A stretch of DNA of 64,000 nucleotides from Artocarpus heterophyllus (GCA_025403435.1 CM046341.1:23472908-23536907), one strand, 5' to 3'. Numbered from the stretch's first letter, positions 23,024 through 33,644 are shown. The notes: a model not told the origin generated them from the sequence alone. Translations and numbers: made by a program.

Positions 23024-23733
23024 TCAATTTTCCAGATGCGCAGAACAAAAATCCAAACCATTTCTAGAAATATTAACATAATTATTTTTAAAAGAAACAT
23101 TAAACATTTGTTCAAACAACCTGGAAGCGGAAATCAAATTTCTACGAAAACTAGGAATGTAATAAAATTGTCCAAAATTAAAAAACTTATTTATAAAATA
23201 AAGTTTAACGACTCCCACTGCTCTTGCTAAAACAATCTCTCCCGTTCCAACTTTCATCGTTTGTTCCTGTCGGCAAGCTCTTTTGAAGAACTAAGCATCT
23301 ACAAAGAAGAACAAACATGGTTAGTTGCCCCTAAATCAATTATCCAAGGTGAAGTATCATCTTCAACTAAACAAGCTTCTAAAACAAGTACATCTGATTT
23401 ACCATTGTTCTTCTTTTCTTTGAGCTCCTGAAGATACTTCTTGCAGTTTCTCTTCCAGTGCCCAACTATGCCGCAGTGTAAACATTTTCCTTTGGGCTTT
23501 TTTTGTTTTGAGCTCTTGTTGGTGTTGTTGCTTTTGTTCTTCTTAGGTTGTCCTCCAGTCTTAGACTTACCACTTCCTTCAGTCCTCTTCCTCTTCTTAT
23601 TCTTTCGAGGAGAAGAGGAGGGTTGAGCTTCTACAACATTTGCCTCAGCTTCTTTAGTCTTTTCTTTCGAAATAGACTCGAAGGTTTGAAGCTCATTAAG
23701 CAACTCAGTCATGTTATATTTTAGGTTGTTCAT
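23024..23733 (-). pseudogene. Element T zinc knuckle and protease
   Basis: The block 23,733-23,299 has a lysine-rich linker, a CCHC knuckle (CLHCGIVGHWKRNC), then DTSPWIIDLGATNHVCSS. The catalytic DSGA motif has become DLGA, which would abolish proteolysis. The block 23,257-23,024 carries the post-protease region FNFGQFYYIPSFRRNLISASRL. Confidence 0.8.
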
Positions 23734-23751
23734 GAAATAGTTGTTTTTGAA

Positions 23752-24255
23752 CTAAAGGAACACAGGGGAGAGGGTTTCCAAAATCATCCACAGTTGTGTG
23801 GCTTCATCTATCACCGCCCCGTTCACTTCGGCCTCATGGAGATAGTTAACCATGTTGAGAACATGTTCTTTGACCAAGACCCTTGCCTTCATCTTGGCAT
23901 TCATCACAGCCTTGACGGCTTTATGACGTGCCTTTTCAGAAGGCTTGCCAAACATGTCTTGTAAAGACTGCATTATGTCATAAGCAATCTCCATGCTTTC
24001 GTACTTCATCCTAAGCACGTCAGACATGCTAGCCAAAAGGAAGCAGCGGGCCTTGTTATTTGCCTCGATCCAACGATCATATGCTTCTCGTATATTATGA
24101 GAAGCATTGGTTGCAGGCAATGGAGGACATTCCTCTATCAGGATAAACTTGTAATTCTTACAAATTAGTACTATATTCATGTTACTTTTCCACTTGACAA
24201 AATTATCTCCAGTTAATTTTTTATTTGAGAGAATAACAATGATTGGATTAGACAT
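23752..24255 (-). pseudogene. Element T Gag (UBN2-type)
   Basis: The likely start is MSNPIIVILSNKKLTGDNF at 24,255, 10 codons inside a longer open frame. It is followed by KWKSNMNIVLICKNYKFIL and then MFGKPSEKARHKAVKAVMNAKM, typical of copia Gag. A stop at 23,752-23,754 separates it from the zinc-knuckle block. Gag forms the virus-like particle of the element in the cytoplasm. Confidence 0.85.
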
Positions 24256-24285
24256 TGTTGCTATAATAAATAAATAAAATGACAT

Positions 24286-25707
24286 AAATTAAATGGTTGC
24301 ATAAACGTCATAAATATATGTTTTGGAATGGTAAACGTGATGCATGATACATACAGAAAAACACAAAATATTTTACTAATTCCATGATTATTCAATTTTA
24401 ATAAATAAAAGTGTCGCCGTATGGTAGATCAAATTATTTATGAATTGAATTGAGACATTCTCAATTAATAAATATATTCAAAATATCTCATATTTTCTAT
24501 ATTTATTAATAACCGTTTATTTTGGTTAAGATATAATTAACAATTTAATTATATCTTTATGAGTGTAACCCACTATTTCAGATTTTAACAACTTAACTCA
24601 AAATTACTGCCGTAGGGTAGGTCAATTTTAAAATACATTATAAAATCATATTTTTTGGAAGCCAAGCTTGTTATTGATTTAAATGGACATCCTCCGTAGA
24701 GGACGAAATCAAAGCGTCGCGAGGCCCCACCTAAATCTCACAGTATTGTGTTACTAGTGGAGACCGCATGGTTATATTGTCATATTACTTTTTCCCACTC
24801 ATTATTTTAAAAGATGTGTTTTATCTTATAAAACATCATATGTTTCATAACTCTAGTAAATAAAAACAATTTTTAATCACTAAATTATATTATGTGTTAA
24901 TAGAATCCCATTCTATTTATACTTAAATAAATTACCAGATTTTCTAAAAATCTAAATTTATTATGAATTGTCTAAGTTACCGAATATTAAACAATTTAAA
25001 ATTAGATAACTTAGAATCAATGTGAATTTTAACAAGCCTTAACTATTAAAACTAAATTCACATTATTCGGTTGATTAATCAATTAAGATTCTATAAAACC
25101 AATCCAATTAATTTAATCTCATTAAATTAATTCTAACACATATTAAATCATTTTATAAACCACTTACACAATGAAATAATATTCTAGTGTATGCATGTCA
25201 TGTTACAATAACTATAAGTGGGCACTTTCTTAGATGACATATTATAATGCATAAACATGTTATTATAATCATCACATGAAAATAAAGCATGAAAATAAAC
25301 AATGGATTTTTGATTGGATCTTTTTCGATAATTAAATTACAACCCATACAATAAAAGAGAAAATAAAAATTACAAAGGTCTTCTTGTAATTTAGACATAA
25401 TTTTCTGCTCTAACTTTACAGTCTTCATCAAGTGGTTTACTGTATAACTATTTGCTAGGTTAATTTTAAAATTTGATAGGCCCAAATTCCCAACTAGGCC
25501 AGGTGACCCAATAGATATCATCTACTTCCCACACGCAGCATCTACTATGCTTCTCCATAAATGTGCAATGGTCGAGTAAAAAGGAATAACTGCCACCACC
25601 TCTCTTTTTTTTAATTTTTTTATTGCATGTCATGCACGCACCAGATGTTCAACTTTTCTTCTTCTCTTAAATGCATGTCAGGCGTGCATCCTGTTCTTGT
25701 TTATGTG
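24286..25707 (-). other. Element T leader region
   Basis: This AT-rich stretch lies between Gag and the right LTR. It contains a recurring signature GCCGTAGGGTAGGTCAATT (24,609; a variant at 24,415) and a GC-richer patch GCGTCGCGAGGCCCCACC (24,714), features seen in leaders of related plant copia elements. No convincing tRNA-Met primer site was found, and the 25,480-25,640 part has no match in the left LTR, so the LTR-leader junction has been rearranged. Confidence 0.55.
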
Positions 25708-26149
25708 CATTAATATATGATCATCATAATGATAAATTTAAATACTCTATTTATAACGGATGATTATTAGAGATTCATAATTTATCAGGTCTAGGCTTAT
25801 ATAATCTCATTATATAAAGTATCTCCAATCTGATGTCTCTGCATTAATAGTCCGGATAATGACTATTTCATTCGAAATGAGATTGGACCATACTTGTAAT
25901 ATTTAACTAAAGATCCTAAACTTTAATTAATTATTACAGACTATTTAGATTATTATCTATAAATTTTATCCCTAAGCATATAACACTTATATGCTAAATT
26001 TATAGTCACATAAATAATCATGGAATTTTCTTGATGTTTATAAATGTATTCATAACACATATAAGCAACTGAAATAATTATAAATGTCACTGTATTTATT
26101 TATTATCAATATGTATAATGTCACAGCTTTTAAGGCACCAAACCCAACA
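25708..26149 (-). mobile_element. 5' LTR of element T, truncated
   Basis: About 440 bp match the left LTR (20,042-20,466), ending AAACCCAACA at 26,149. The rest of the LTR (its 3' part) is missing; the match stops abruptly at about 25,708. Flanking sequence to the right returns to TIR-NBS pseudogene E. Confidence 0.8.
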
Positions 26150-26443
26150 TAAGAAGCAGACAAAATAGATTTAGATATTTTGCTAGTCTGAATTGAGATT
26201 TTGGTAATAATAATCATACATGAATTGCATTTTTCCCCCCCCTCTCTCTATTTCAGCCAAAAGAATCCTCCCTTTTCTTTAGGCCTGAATAAAGAAGACA
26301 ACAAAACAAACATCGATTTGTGAAAGCAGATTTATGTTTCATTTGTCTTGTACAATTTTTGGATGATAAGACCTAAAATTATTTAGGACAAAATCTAAAA
26401 ACAAGAATCATTTAGCAAAAATAGTCATGTTTACGTCACATAC

Positions 26444-26798
26444 CTCAAGAATTAACTTCTGAAGAATCTCCTCGAGATCTTCAATCATTTTACGTTTTTG
26501 TCGATACTTGTCCTTTATAATATAAAGAGTCAGGAATTCATTAACACGAGAAAAGAGCCAAGGTATTTGATAAATCAGGCATGGAAAGTATACCTGTTTG
26601 CCTTGTGGGCCATAGACATCATCTACTTCAAGTATGCTCAGTAAATTGGCATCTCCAGTTGTAACGATAATTCTACTTCCCGCACCAAACCAATCATGCT
26701 TTCTGGCTAGTCCGTTTAGTTGCTCCAATTTACGCACATCGTCGAGAACCACGAGAATTCTTCTGCTTCGTAATGCGTTTTGAATCATATAGATTCTC
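26444..26798 (-). pseudogene. Pseudogene E: NB-ARC exon 3' half and short tail exon
   Basis: The minus strand reads ILVVLDDVRKLEQLNGLAR (kinase-2), WFGAGSRIIVTTGDANLLSI (RNBS-B) and VDDVYGPQGKQ, ending at a GT donor after 26,593. The next exon (26,512-26,444, 69 bp) has DKYRQKRKMIEDLEEILQK, a helical tail matching exon 3 of copy B. NB-ARC stops right after RNBS-B, so GLPL, ARC2 and LRR are absent by gene structure, not by truncation at a transposon. Confidence 0.85.
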
Positions 26799-26803
26799 CT
26801 ATT
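26799..26803. repeat. Left TSD of element D2 (CTATT)
   Basis: CTATT precedes the left LTR of D2. An identical CTATT (33,187-33,191) follows its right LTR. Both lie inside the NB-ARC exon of pseudogene E, and the coding frame is continuous when one copy is removed with D2. Confidence 0.9.
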
Positions 26804-27218
26804 TGTAACCGTTTCATTCCAACGGTTTCAAGAATTGAAACCAATTAAATTTGTTGCAATAATTGGCCTCATATTTATGCCCATTAAAACCAACCCTGGT
26901 AACTACATTTTCTGAGGCAGTATAAAAATCTTTGATAGAAGGATTTCTATACACAGCAGAGAAAACAATCTCTTTTTGTTCATTTTGTAATGAACGAGAT
27001 ACTTGGGTCCCTAAGTCTAAAATTCTCTTAGGAAACCAATACCATCAATTAAGGTTTTGGAAGGACTTGGAAGCTCCCATTTGAGGCAGCCACACTACAC
27101 TCGTGGAACACCGGAGAGACAGTGCAATGGCCGGAGGTAAAATATAATTTTCACATGCTTCCATTTTCGATTTGTTATGCATATAGTTTTGGCATGTTTG
27201 AATCGTTTTATGCTTACA
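26804..27218 (+). mobile_element. 5' LTR of D2 with adjacent primer-binding site
   Basis: It starts TGTAACCGTTTCATTCC and ends TTATGCTTACA. The primer site TGGCATCAGAGA (27,221-27,232) is a near match to the initiator tRNA-Met type TGGTATCAGAGC that plant copia elements use. Its first 350 bp form an inverted repeat with 27,269-27,618. Confidence 0.85.
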
Positions 27219-27925
27219 TTTGGCATCAGAGACGAATTGACCTCTGCCTTGTACAAGATAGCTTCGGTTGAAAATTATATTTTACCTTCGGCCATTGCAC
27301 TGTCTCTCCGGTGTTCCACAAGTGTAGTGTGGCTGCCTCAAATAGGAGCTTCCAAGTCCTTCCAAAAACTCAATTGATGGTGTTGGTTTCCTAAGAGAAT
27401 TTTAGACTTGGGGACCCAAGTATCTCATTCAATACAAAATGAACGAAAACAGATAGTTTCCTCTGCTATGTATAGAAATCCTTCCATCAAGGATTTTTAT
27501 ACTGCCTTAGAAAATGCAGCTACCAGGGTTGGTTTTAATGGGCATACATATGAGGCCAATTATTGCAACAAATTTAATTGGTTTCAATTCTTGAAACCGT
27601 TGGAATGAAACGGTTACATTCTCCTACTTGGTCTCCATATTTATCCTTATATTTATTAAACTTAAACTTTCAAGAAACAAATACATGAATCTTGGTGATA
27701 ATTTCTCTAAATTGTGAGTATTATCTTTCATGTATTACTATGTATTATTTCTCAGACTTTATTTCCTATATGATAACTTAACTTTATGAATAAACCCAAT
27801 GTTTATTCTTGGTCCTACTAAATGTGAATTTTTCTCCAATAACTTAATGCACAAATCAAATATGAGAAAACATCACAACTAAATAAGAGTTTCATTGAGA
27901 CTGTAAATTGTATATACAAACAAAT

Positions 27926-28755
27926 TTACATTATGGAACCAAGTCCCATATGAACTACATGATCCTTAAATGACTTTGGTGGCATTCCTTTTGTCAAAGG
28001 ATCTGCGATCATCAATTCAATGCTTATATGTTCAATGACCACTTTATTTTCCTTAATCCGTTCCCTTATAGTTAAGTACTTAATGTCAATATGTTTACTT
28101 CGACTACCACTCTTATTATTCTTAGCCATAAAGACAGCAACTGAATTGTCATAATATATCCTTAATGGCCTAAACACATAATCTACAATTCTAAGGCCTG
28201 ACATGAAGCTCTTCAACCATACACCATGCGAAGTAGCCTCAAAACAAGAAACGAAATCTGCCTCCATTGTGGAAGTAGCAACCAACATTTGTTTTCCACT
28301 TCTCCAAGATACAGCTCCTCCGGCTAGCATGAAAATATAACCTAAAGTTGATTTTCTCGAATCAACATAGCCAGCAAAGTCTGAATCGGAGTAGCTAATC
28401 ACCTCTAGAATGTCAATTCGCCTATACATAAGCATGTAATCCTTTGTGCCTTAAAGGTACCTCATCACCTTCTTTGCAGCCCTCTAGTGGTCAATGCCTG
28501 GGTTACTCTGATATCTCCCCAACACTCCCACAGCAAATGTAATGTCAGGTCTTGTGCAGACTGAGCATACATAAGGCTTCCAACAACTGAAGCATAAGGA
28601 ATGTTGCTCATTTGAATTTTCTCTAAATCATTCCGTGGGCATTGGTTCAAATTGAACTTATCACCCTTCACAATGGGTGCTACACTTTGTAAACAATCTT
28701 TCATCCAAAATCTGTCTAAGACTTTATTGATATAGGTTTCTTGCGATAGTCTCAA
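27926..28755 (-). pseudogene. D1 RNase H and RT C-terminal part
   Basis: The block 28,755-28,465 begins LSQETYINKVLDRFWMKD and has YASVVGSLMYAQ. The block 28,435-27,926 has SYSDSDFAGYVDSRKSTLGYI, the RNase H acidic site, then WRSGKQMLVATSTMEADFV, IYYDNSVAVFMAKN and HIDIKYLTIRERI, with PLTKGMPPKSFKDHV at its end. A frameshift near 28,450 separates the two. Confidence 0.85.
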
Positions 28756-28799
28756 AATGCATCAAGATCTATCCCTATGAATCTTAATGCCAATGACAT

Positions 28800-29472
28800 A
28801 AAATGCCTCACCCATATCCTTCATATTGAAGTTCTTAGAAAGGAATTGTTTCATCTCATATTGAAACCCCTTGTCATTGGTTGTAAGAAGGATATCATCC
28901 ACATACAAAACAAGGAAACAAATCTTGCTCTCACTGACCTTCTAGTATATGCATTGATCCATGATGTTCTCTTCAAAACCAAATGAAGTGATGACATCGT
29001 GGAATTTTAAATACCATTGACGGGAAGCCTGTTTCAAACCATATATGGATTTTTTGAGTTTGCACACCAATTGCTTACCATCACTAGAGGAGAATCCTTC
29101 AGGTTGTTTCATGTTAACCTCTTCCTCTAGATCACCATTGAGGAATGTTGTTTTCACATCCATCTGATGTAACTCAAAATCAAAATGAGCCACTAATGCC
29201 ATGATCACACGAAAGGAGTCCTTTTTGGATACAAGAGAAAAAGTCTCAGTGTAATCTATACCCTCCCTTTGAGTGAATCCTTTAGCAACGAGTCTAGCCT
29301 TATGTCTTTCAATGTTGCCTAATGAGTCTTTCTTTGTTTTGAAGACCCATTTGCATCCAATGGCTTTTGCACCATCAGGCAACTTGACAAGATCCCAGAC
29401 TCCATTAGATGACATAGAGTTCATCTCATCTTTCATGGCATCATACCACAAGTTAGATTTATTACAACTCAT
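28800..29472 (-). pseudogene. D1 reverse transcriptase
   Basis: The frame holds DAMKDEMNSMSSNGVWDLV, GCKWVFKTKKDSLGNIERHK, ARLVAKGFTQREGIDYTETF and HQMDVKTTFLNGDLEEEV, ending in YGLKQASRQWYLKFHDVI. A YVDD catalytic box lies at 28,894-28,905 (minus) in the next frame, past a stop near 28,940. Well preserved relative to C1 and C2. Confidence 0.85.
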
Positions 29473-30030
29473 AGCTTATAAAAATGTTTCTGGTTCATTT
29501 TTGGCTCCTATGTTGTAATCAGACTCCTATAGATGCACAATATAGTCACTAGGAATGGCTGATCGTCTTACTCTAGTAGATCTCCTTAATGCTGGTTCAA
29601 CATTCTCTTGTGGAGCATGTTGATCAACTGGCAAAAGGTTCTTGTATCTATTGCTCAGTTAGATCTGCTGCTTCTTGAGTAGCAGTCTGTGGAACTTGAT
29701 GACTGACTGTTGTTCAACATGCGTTTAAACTGTAGGCGTGTTGCGTATAACAATCACTCTATCATATGAAGTAGAAGCTTAAGCATCTGTATGATCTTTC
29801 TCTGGAATGGTGTTCCATGTTTGATCACTCCCACTGATCAAGTCATTCTCACGAAATTTTGCATTCCTTGATTCCACAAACCTAGTGATATGTGATGGAC
29901 GATAAAATCTGTATCCCTTAGATTGTTGAGCATAACCAACGAAATACCCACTTATGGTCTTGGGGTCTAACTTATTCTCTTGTGGATTATAGACTCTTAC
30001 TTCAGACGGGCATTCCCAAACGCGTATATG

Positions 30031-30885
30031 TCACAAACTCGGTTTCCAACCTTTCCATAACTCGAACGGTGTCTTTGAGATAGCCTTGGTTGGAACTCGA
30101 TTTAATATATACGCAGCCGTCTTAAGAGCTTCAGTCCACAAAGACTTAGGAAGCTTGGAGCTGCTAAGCATGCTCCGCACCATATCCAACAATGTTCGGT
30201 TTCTTCTTTCTGCCACACCATTTTGATCTGGAGAACCAGACATAGTGTATTAGGCAACTATCCCATGTTCTTGAAAAAAATTCGCAAATGGACCAGGTAC
30301 TTGTCCATCTTCGGTGTATCTACCATAGTATTCACCATCTCTATCAGATCTCACTATCTTTATTTGCTTACCATATTGTTTCTCTACTTTTGCCTTAAAC
30401 ACCTTAAAGGCATCTATAGCTTCATTTTTGTTATGAAGCAAGTAGAGATACATATATCGTGAGTAATCATCAATAAAAGTAATAAAATACGTTTGACCAT
30501 ACGCATCTATGTCTGGACTATAAATATCTGTATGTATAATCTCTAATAAGTTTGAACTCCTCTTGGCACCTTTCTTTGACATATTGGTCTGCTTTCCCTT
30601 TATGCAGTCCACACAAGAGTCAAAGTCAGTAAAATCTAGAGTACTAAGTACCCCATCATTTACTAATTTCTTTATTCTCTCAATAGAGATATGACCCAAC
30701 TTACGGTGCTACAACATAGAGGAATCTTCATTCATAACACATCTCTTAATGCCAGCATTATCATGAACATGCATAGAAGTATAAGAAGCTTTATCTTATA
30801 AATTAATTTTGAAAAGACCATTCGACAACGTACCATTTCCAATAAGTTCATATCTATAAAACAAACTAAATATAGTGTCTGAAAA
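30031..30885 (-). pseudogene. D1 integrase
   Basis: The block 30,699-30,250 has the zinc-binding HISIERIKKLVNDGVL and CVDCIKGKQT, then LLEIIHTDIYSPDIDAYGQ, YFITFIDDYSRYMYLYLL with catalytic aspartates, and IVRSDRDGEYYG. The block 30,243-30,031 continues [19 protein letters not shown] (the catalytic Glu) and [17 protein letters not shown]. One stop near 30,247 divides them. Upstream, ELIGNGTLSNGLF of the GAG-pre-integrase domain runs to about 30,885. Confidence 0.85.
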
Positions 30886-30892
30886 TTAAAAA

Positions 30893-31836
30893 AAAAACCC
30901 CCAAAAATTAAAAAAAAATTGATATTTTCAAATTTTCATAAGGTGATATTTTTAGGGAAAATTTTCATAAAATTTTTAGTTTTTATAATTTTATGAGATT
31001 TTCATAATATCCACAATTTTGGTATTTTTATGAAAATTTTCATATTATAGAATAAATTATGAAATAAATTCATAATTTTGAATATTCATAATTTTGGTAT
31101 TTGTTATGAATATTATATAGTTTTTGTGTGTGGATATAATTTTGTAAATTTATGTGCATATAGTGTTTATTATGTATAATTTGTGATTTAAAATTATGCG
31201 TGCAATATTAAGTTAAATAATTTAGTACATTTAAATTTTGTGCAATAATGTGCTAAATTATGTTTTTGAATGTATAATTTTAATCTATACATAATGAAAA
31301 TTGGTACATAAATTATGGTTCTTTGTTCATATTTATTTATTGCTTTAAGTAAATGCAATTTATTTTATGAGCAAAAATTTAAGAATAAATGTCTAGTGAT
31401 GTATTTAATTTTTGAATAATTAAAGAGTAGCCACAGCATCTTTGATTATGCAAAAATTATATTAAATGTTTGAATCACATATGGTAAAAGGACATTAAAT
31501 TGTGATTAATCATATGTAATATGATAAATTTTATCCCACAAAAATTTTTATTATATTAATATGATTAGTTAGAATGATGTATTAAATTAACTTTCTTAAT
31601 TTACCTACAGGAATTAAGAAAATGGAATATAATTTGATAGTATCATCATAAGGATATATGAATCTGTTTGAATTAAAAATTTTGCCCACGGGCAATTTTT
31701 ATGTCACTAGAATCATATTTTAATGCATGATTTACATTAGTAAATATGTCATAAAGTATTGTAGCCTTAATTTAGTAATATAAGCATGTATGTTTTATTA
31801 TGCAGCTTTGCAAACTGTGAGTTACTCTGATTTTTA
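30893..31836 (+). other. AT-rich leader of D2, gene-free
   Basis: This is non-coding DNA with A/T homopolymers, starting after the D1 breakpoint with AAAAAAAAACCCCC-like low complexity. It precedes the gag start region (TCTGATTTTTAATG, 31,828) and most simply is the 5' leader of D2. No promoter or coding feature is supported. Confidence 0.5.
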
Positions 31837-32395
31837 ATGTGACATTCCTAAACTTAAGGGTGATAACTATAAGGTGTGGAAGGAGAGAATTCTCCTTCAT
31901 TTAGGAATAATGGACATTGACTTTGCTATCCACAATGATGAACCACCTGCCATTACGGAGACCAACCAACCAGATGATGTTGATTGTTATGAAAAGTGGG
32001 AGCAATAATGTTCATAAAGACCAAGATCTCGGCTGGCATACGTGGTTCATTGAAGCAATATGACAATGTGCGAGCTTTGATGAAGGCAATTGATGAGCAG
32101 TTTGCTACATCAGACAAAGCTTTGGCTGGCACCTTGATAATGAAGTTTTCATCCATGAAGCTTACCGGAATTCATGATGTGCATGAGCACATCATGCAAA
32201 TGAGGGATATAGCGACTCAACTGAAGACTCTTGAGGTTGAGATGTCTGAAACCTTCTTTGTGCACTACATCCTCAACACTCTCCCACATCAATAGGGACC
32301 TTTCAAGATATCCTACAACACACATAAGGATAAGTGGTCCATCAATGAATCGATGACCATGTGTGTTCAAAAAGAAGGAAGGCTTGTTATGGAAG
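31837..32395 (+). pseudogene. D2 Gag fragment
   Basis: The plus strand reads IPKLKGDNYKVWKERILLHL, then, after an in-frame stop at about 32,006, SLKQYDNVRALMKAIDEQF, GTLIMKFSSMKLTGIHDVHEH and MRDIATQLKTLEVEMSETFF, followed by ILNTLPHQ and a stop at 32,293, then WSINESMTMCVQKEGRL. This is a copia Gag of the UBN2/DUF4219 type. The frame is cut at 32,395 by the foldback element. Confidence 0.8.
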
Positions 32396-32587
32396 CGGCT
32401 CACCAATAAGAGCCGAAAGTCCAAGGCCCCCACAAGGTGGGTCCTACGGAGGCTTGAGGTGGGGCCCACGCCAGACGTCACTATAAAACATGCGTTTTAT
32501 AGTGACGTCCGGCGCGGACCCTACCTCATGCCTCCGTAGGATCCACCTTGCGGGGCCCCCGAACTTATGACTCTTATTGGTGAGCCG
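32396..32587. mobile_element. 192-bp foldback element (long hairpin)
   Basis: The terminal CGGCTCACCAATAAGAG at the left and CTCTTATTGGTGAGCCG at the right are perfect inverted repeats. The pairing continues, with small mismatches, through GGGTCCTACGGAGGC / GCCTCCGTAGGATCC to a centre near AAAACATGCGTTTT (32,486-32,499). It is much more GC-rich than its surroundings and interrupts D2 gag. No target duplication is evident. A transcript across it would form a near-perfect stem. Confidence 0.8.
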
Positions 32588-32756
32588 TTCGCGTGTCATC
32601 CCACTCATCCGTACTATCATCTCTAGGGCCCTCTGGCCCCTCAGGGTTTTCTTTCGCGTCCCTCGGGTTCGAACCTCAAACCTCTCTTAAGATGTTCTTA
32701 TTTCAATCTCGAGTACCAATTGAGCTAAGTTTAATAAATATAAGGATAAATATGGA
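32588..32756. other. Unassigned GC-rich insert in D2
   Basis: Between the foldback and the polypurine tract lies sequence unlike copia pol, with GGGCCCTCTGGCCCC and a box-B-like GGTTCGAACC (32,667-32,676). Only the last roughly 30 bp (AAGGATAAATATGGAGACC) match the D-family end. It may be a fragment of another transposon; its source is unknown. Confidence 0.45.
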
Positions 32757-32771
32757 GACCAAGTGAGAGAA

Positions 32772-33186
32772 TATAACCGTTTCATTCCAACGGTTTCAAG
32801 AATTGAAACCAATTAAATTTGTTGCAATAATTGGCCTCATATTTATGCCCATTAAAACCAACCTTGGTAACTGCATTTTCTGAGGCAGTATAAAAATCCT
32901 TGATGGAAGGATTTCTATACACAGCAGAGAAAACAATCTCTTTTCGTTCATTTTGTAATGAACGAGATACTTGGGTCCCCAAGTCTAAAATTATCTTAGG
33001 AAACCAACACCATCAATTGAGTTTTTGGAAGGACTTGGAAGCTCCCATTTGAGGTAGCCACACTACACTCGTGGAACACCTGAGAGACAGTGTAATGGCC
33101 GGAGGTAAAATATAATTTTCACACGTCTCCGTTTTCGATTTGTTATGCATATAGTTTTGGCATGTTTGAATCGTTTTATGCTTACA
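32772..33186 (+). mobile_element. 3' LTR of D2
   Basis: It starts TATAACCGTTTC (the TG has mutated to TA) and ends TTATGCTTACA, with the same 415-bp length as the 5' LTR. The TSD CTATT follows at 33,187-33,191. Gene E sequence resumes immediately after. Confidence 0.9.
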
Positions 33187-33191
33187 CTATT

Positions 33192-33486
33192 AACATCTTC
33201 TAGTTGCAAATCATGATCATCATCATCATCCGTTAAAATATCATAAAGAATTTGTTTCTGCAGCTTCACTCGTCCTGCTTAACTTGTCTGCTCCATACAT
33301 ACCTATAATGAGAACATCATCTGTGATAGCACTTAGCAAGTGATTTATGTTCTGTTTTCCATCATCTTCGGTTTGCGGTTGGAGACGGAGAGACATGTGA
33401 GCATCTTGACGTCTACTTGAAACTTGGTTTACAATTTCTTTTATAAACTTTGTCATGTGCCTGCCATTAACCACAAAACTGTAATA
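33192..33486 (-). pseudogene. Pseudogene E: start of the NB-ARC exon
   Basis: After a TTACAG acceptor (about 33,487), the minus strand reads FIKEIVNQVSSR and DDVLIIGMYGADKLSRT, a P-loop whose GxGGxGKT consensus is destroyed. The sequence then shifts frame and continues LQKQILYDILTDDDDDH and LQLEDVN, at the D2 insertion. About 35-40 residues usually present between P-loop and LQKQ are missing. Confidence 0.8.
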
Positions 33487-33644
33487 GTCAACCTTTAGAT
33501 GCAGTTTTATGTCCAACTTATTAATATAATGTCTAATTGTTTCACCAGTAATTAGTAACTACCTCTTTAGATCATCTGGGCGCCCTTTTTTATCTCCATA
33601 ATACCTTTTCTTAGCAACTTTTTTAAATAAAAAACTAATTATTA

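Larger units (their letters stand above)
20484..24285 (-). mobile_element. Internal coding region of copia element T
   Basis: Right to left: Gag, zinc knuckle, protease, integrase, RT and RNase H, the Ty1/copia order. Each block is still recognisable over hundreds of bases, so the element is younger than C1 and C2, yet stops separate all blocks. It lies between LTR pieces of the same family and inside TIR-NBS pseudogene E. Confidence 0.9.
27269..30892 (-). mobile_element. Inverted, truncated copia copy D1 inside D2
   Basis: On the minus strand, integrase, RT and RNase H blocks are followed by a polypurine tract (AAGTAGGAGAA, 27,619-27,629) and the first 350 bp of an LTR of the D family. The LTR is cut at 27,268, 65 bp short of its end. 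At the other side the copy starts within the GAG-pre-integrase region at about 30,892. Gag, protease and 5' LTR are missing. Confidence 0.85.
26804..33186 (+). mobile_element. Composite copia element D2 with an internal inverted copy (D1)
   Basis: Two 415-bp LTRs in plus orientation (26,804-27,218 and 32,772-33,186), differing by eye at about 18 sites, are bounded by the perfect TSD CTATT. Between them are a primer site, an inverted and truncated copy of the same family's LTR-RH-RT-IN part (27,269-30,892), an AT-rich leader, plus-strand gag, a 192-bp foldback, and a polypurine tract (32,757-32,771). Plus-strand pol is missing. The element landed as, or later became, a structure unable to code for its own enzymes. 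Confidence 0.85.

Noticed and set aside
27177..27608. Two plus-strand open frames of 66 codons, and a similar minus-strand one at 32,782-32,982
   Set aside because: All lie in D-family LTR sequence and repeat each other because the LTR is repeated.
32660..32690. Possible tRNA or SINE from the GGTTCGAACC word
   Set aside because: No box A at the proper distance and no cloverleaf; kept only as part of an unassigned insert.
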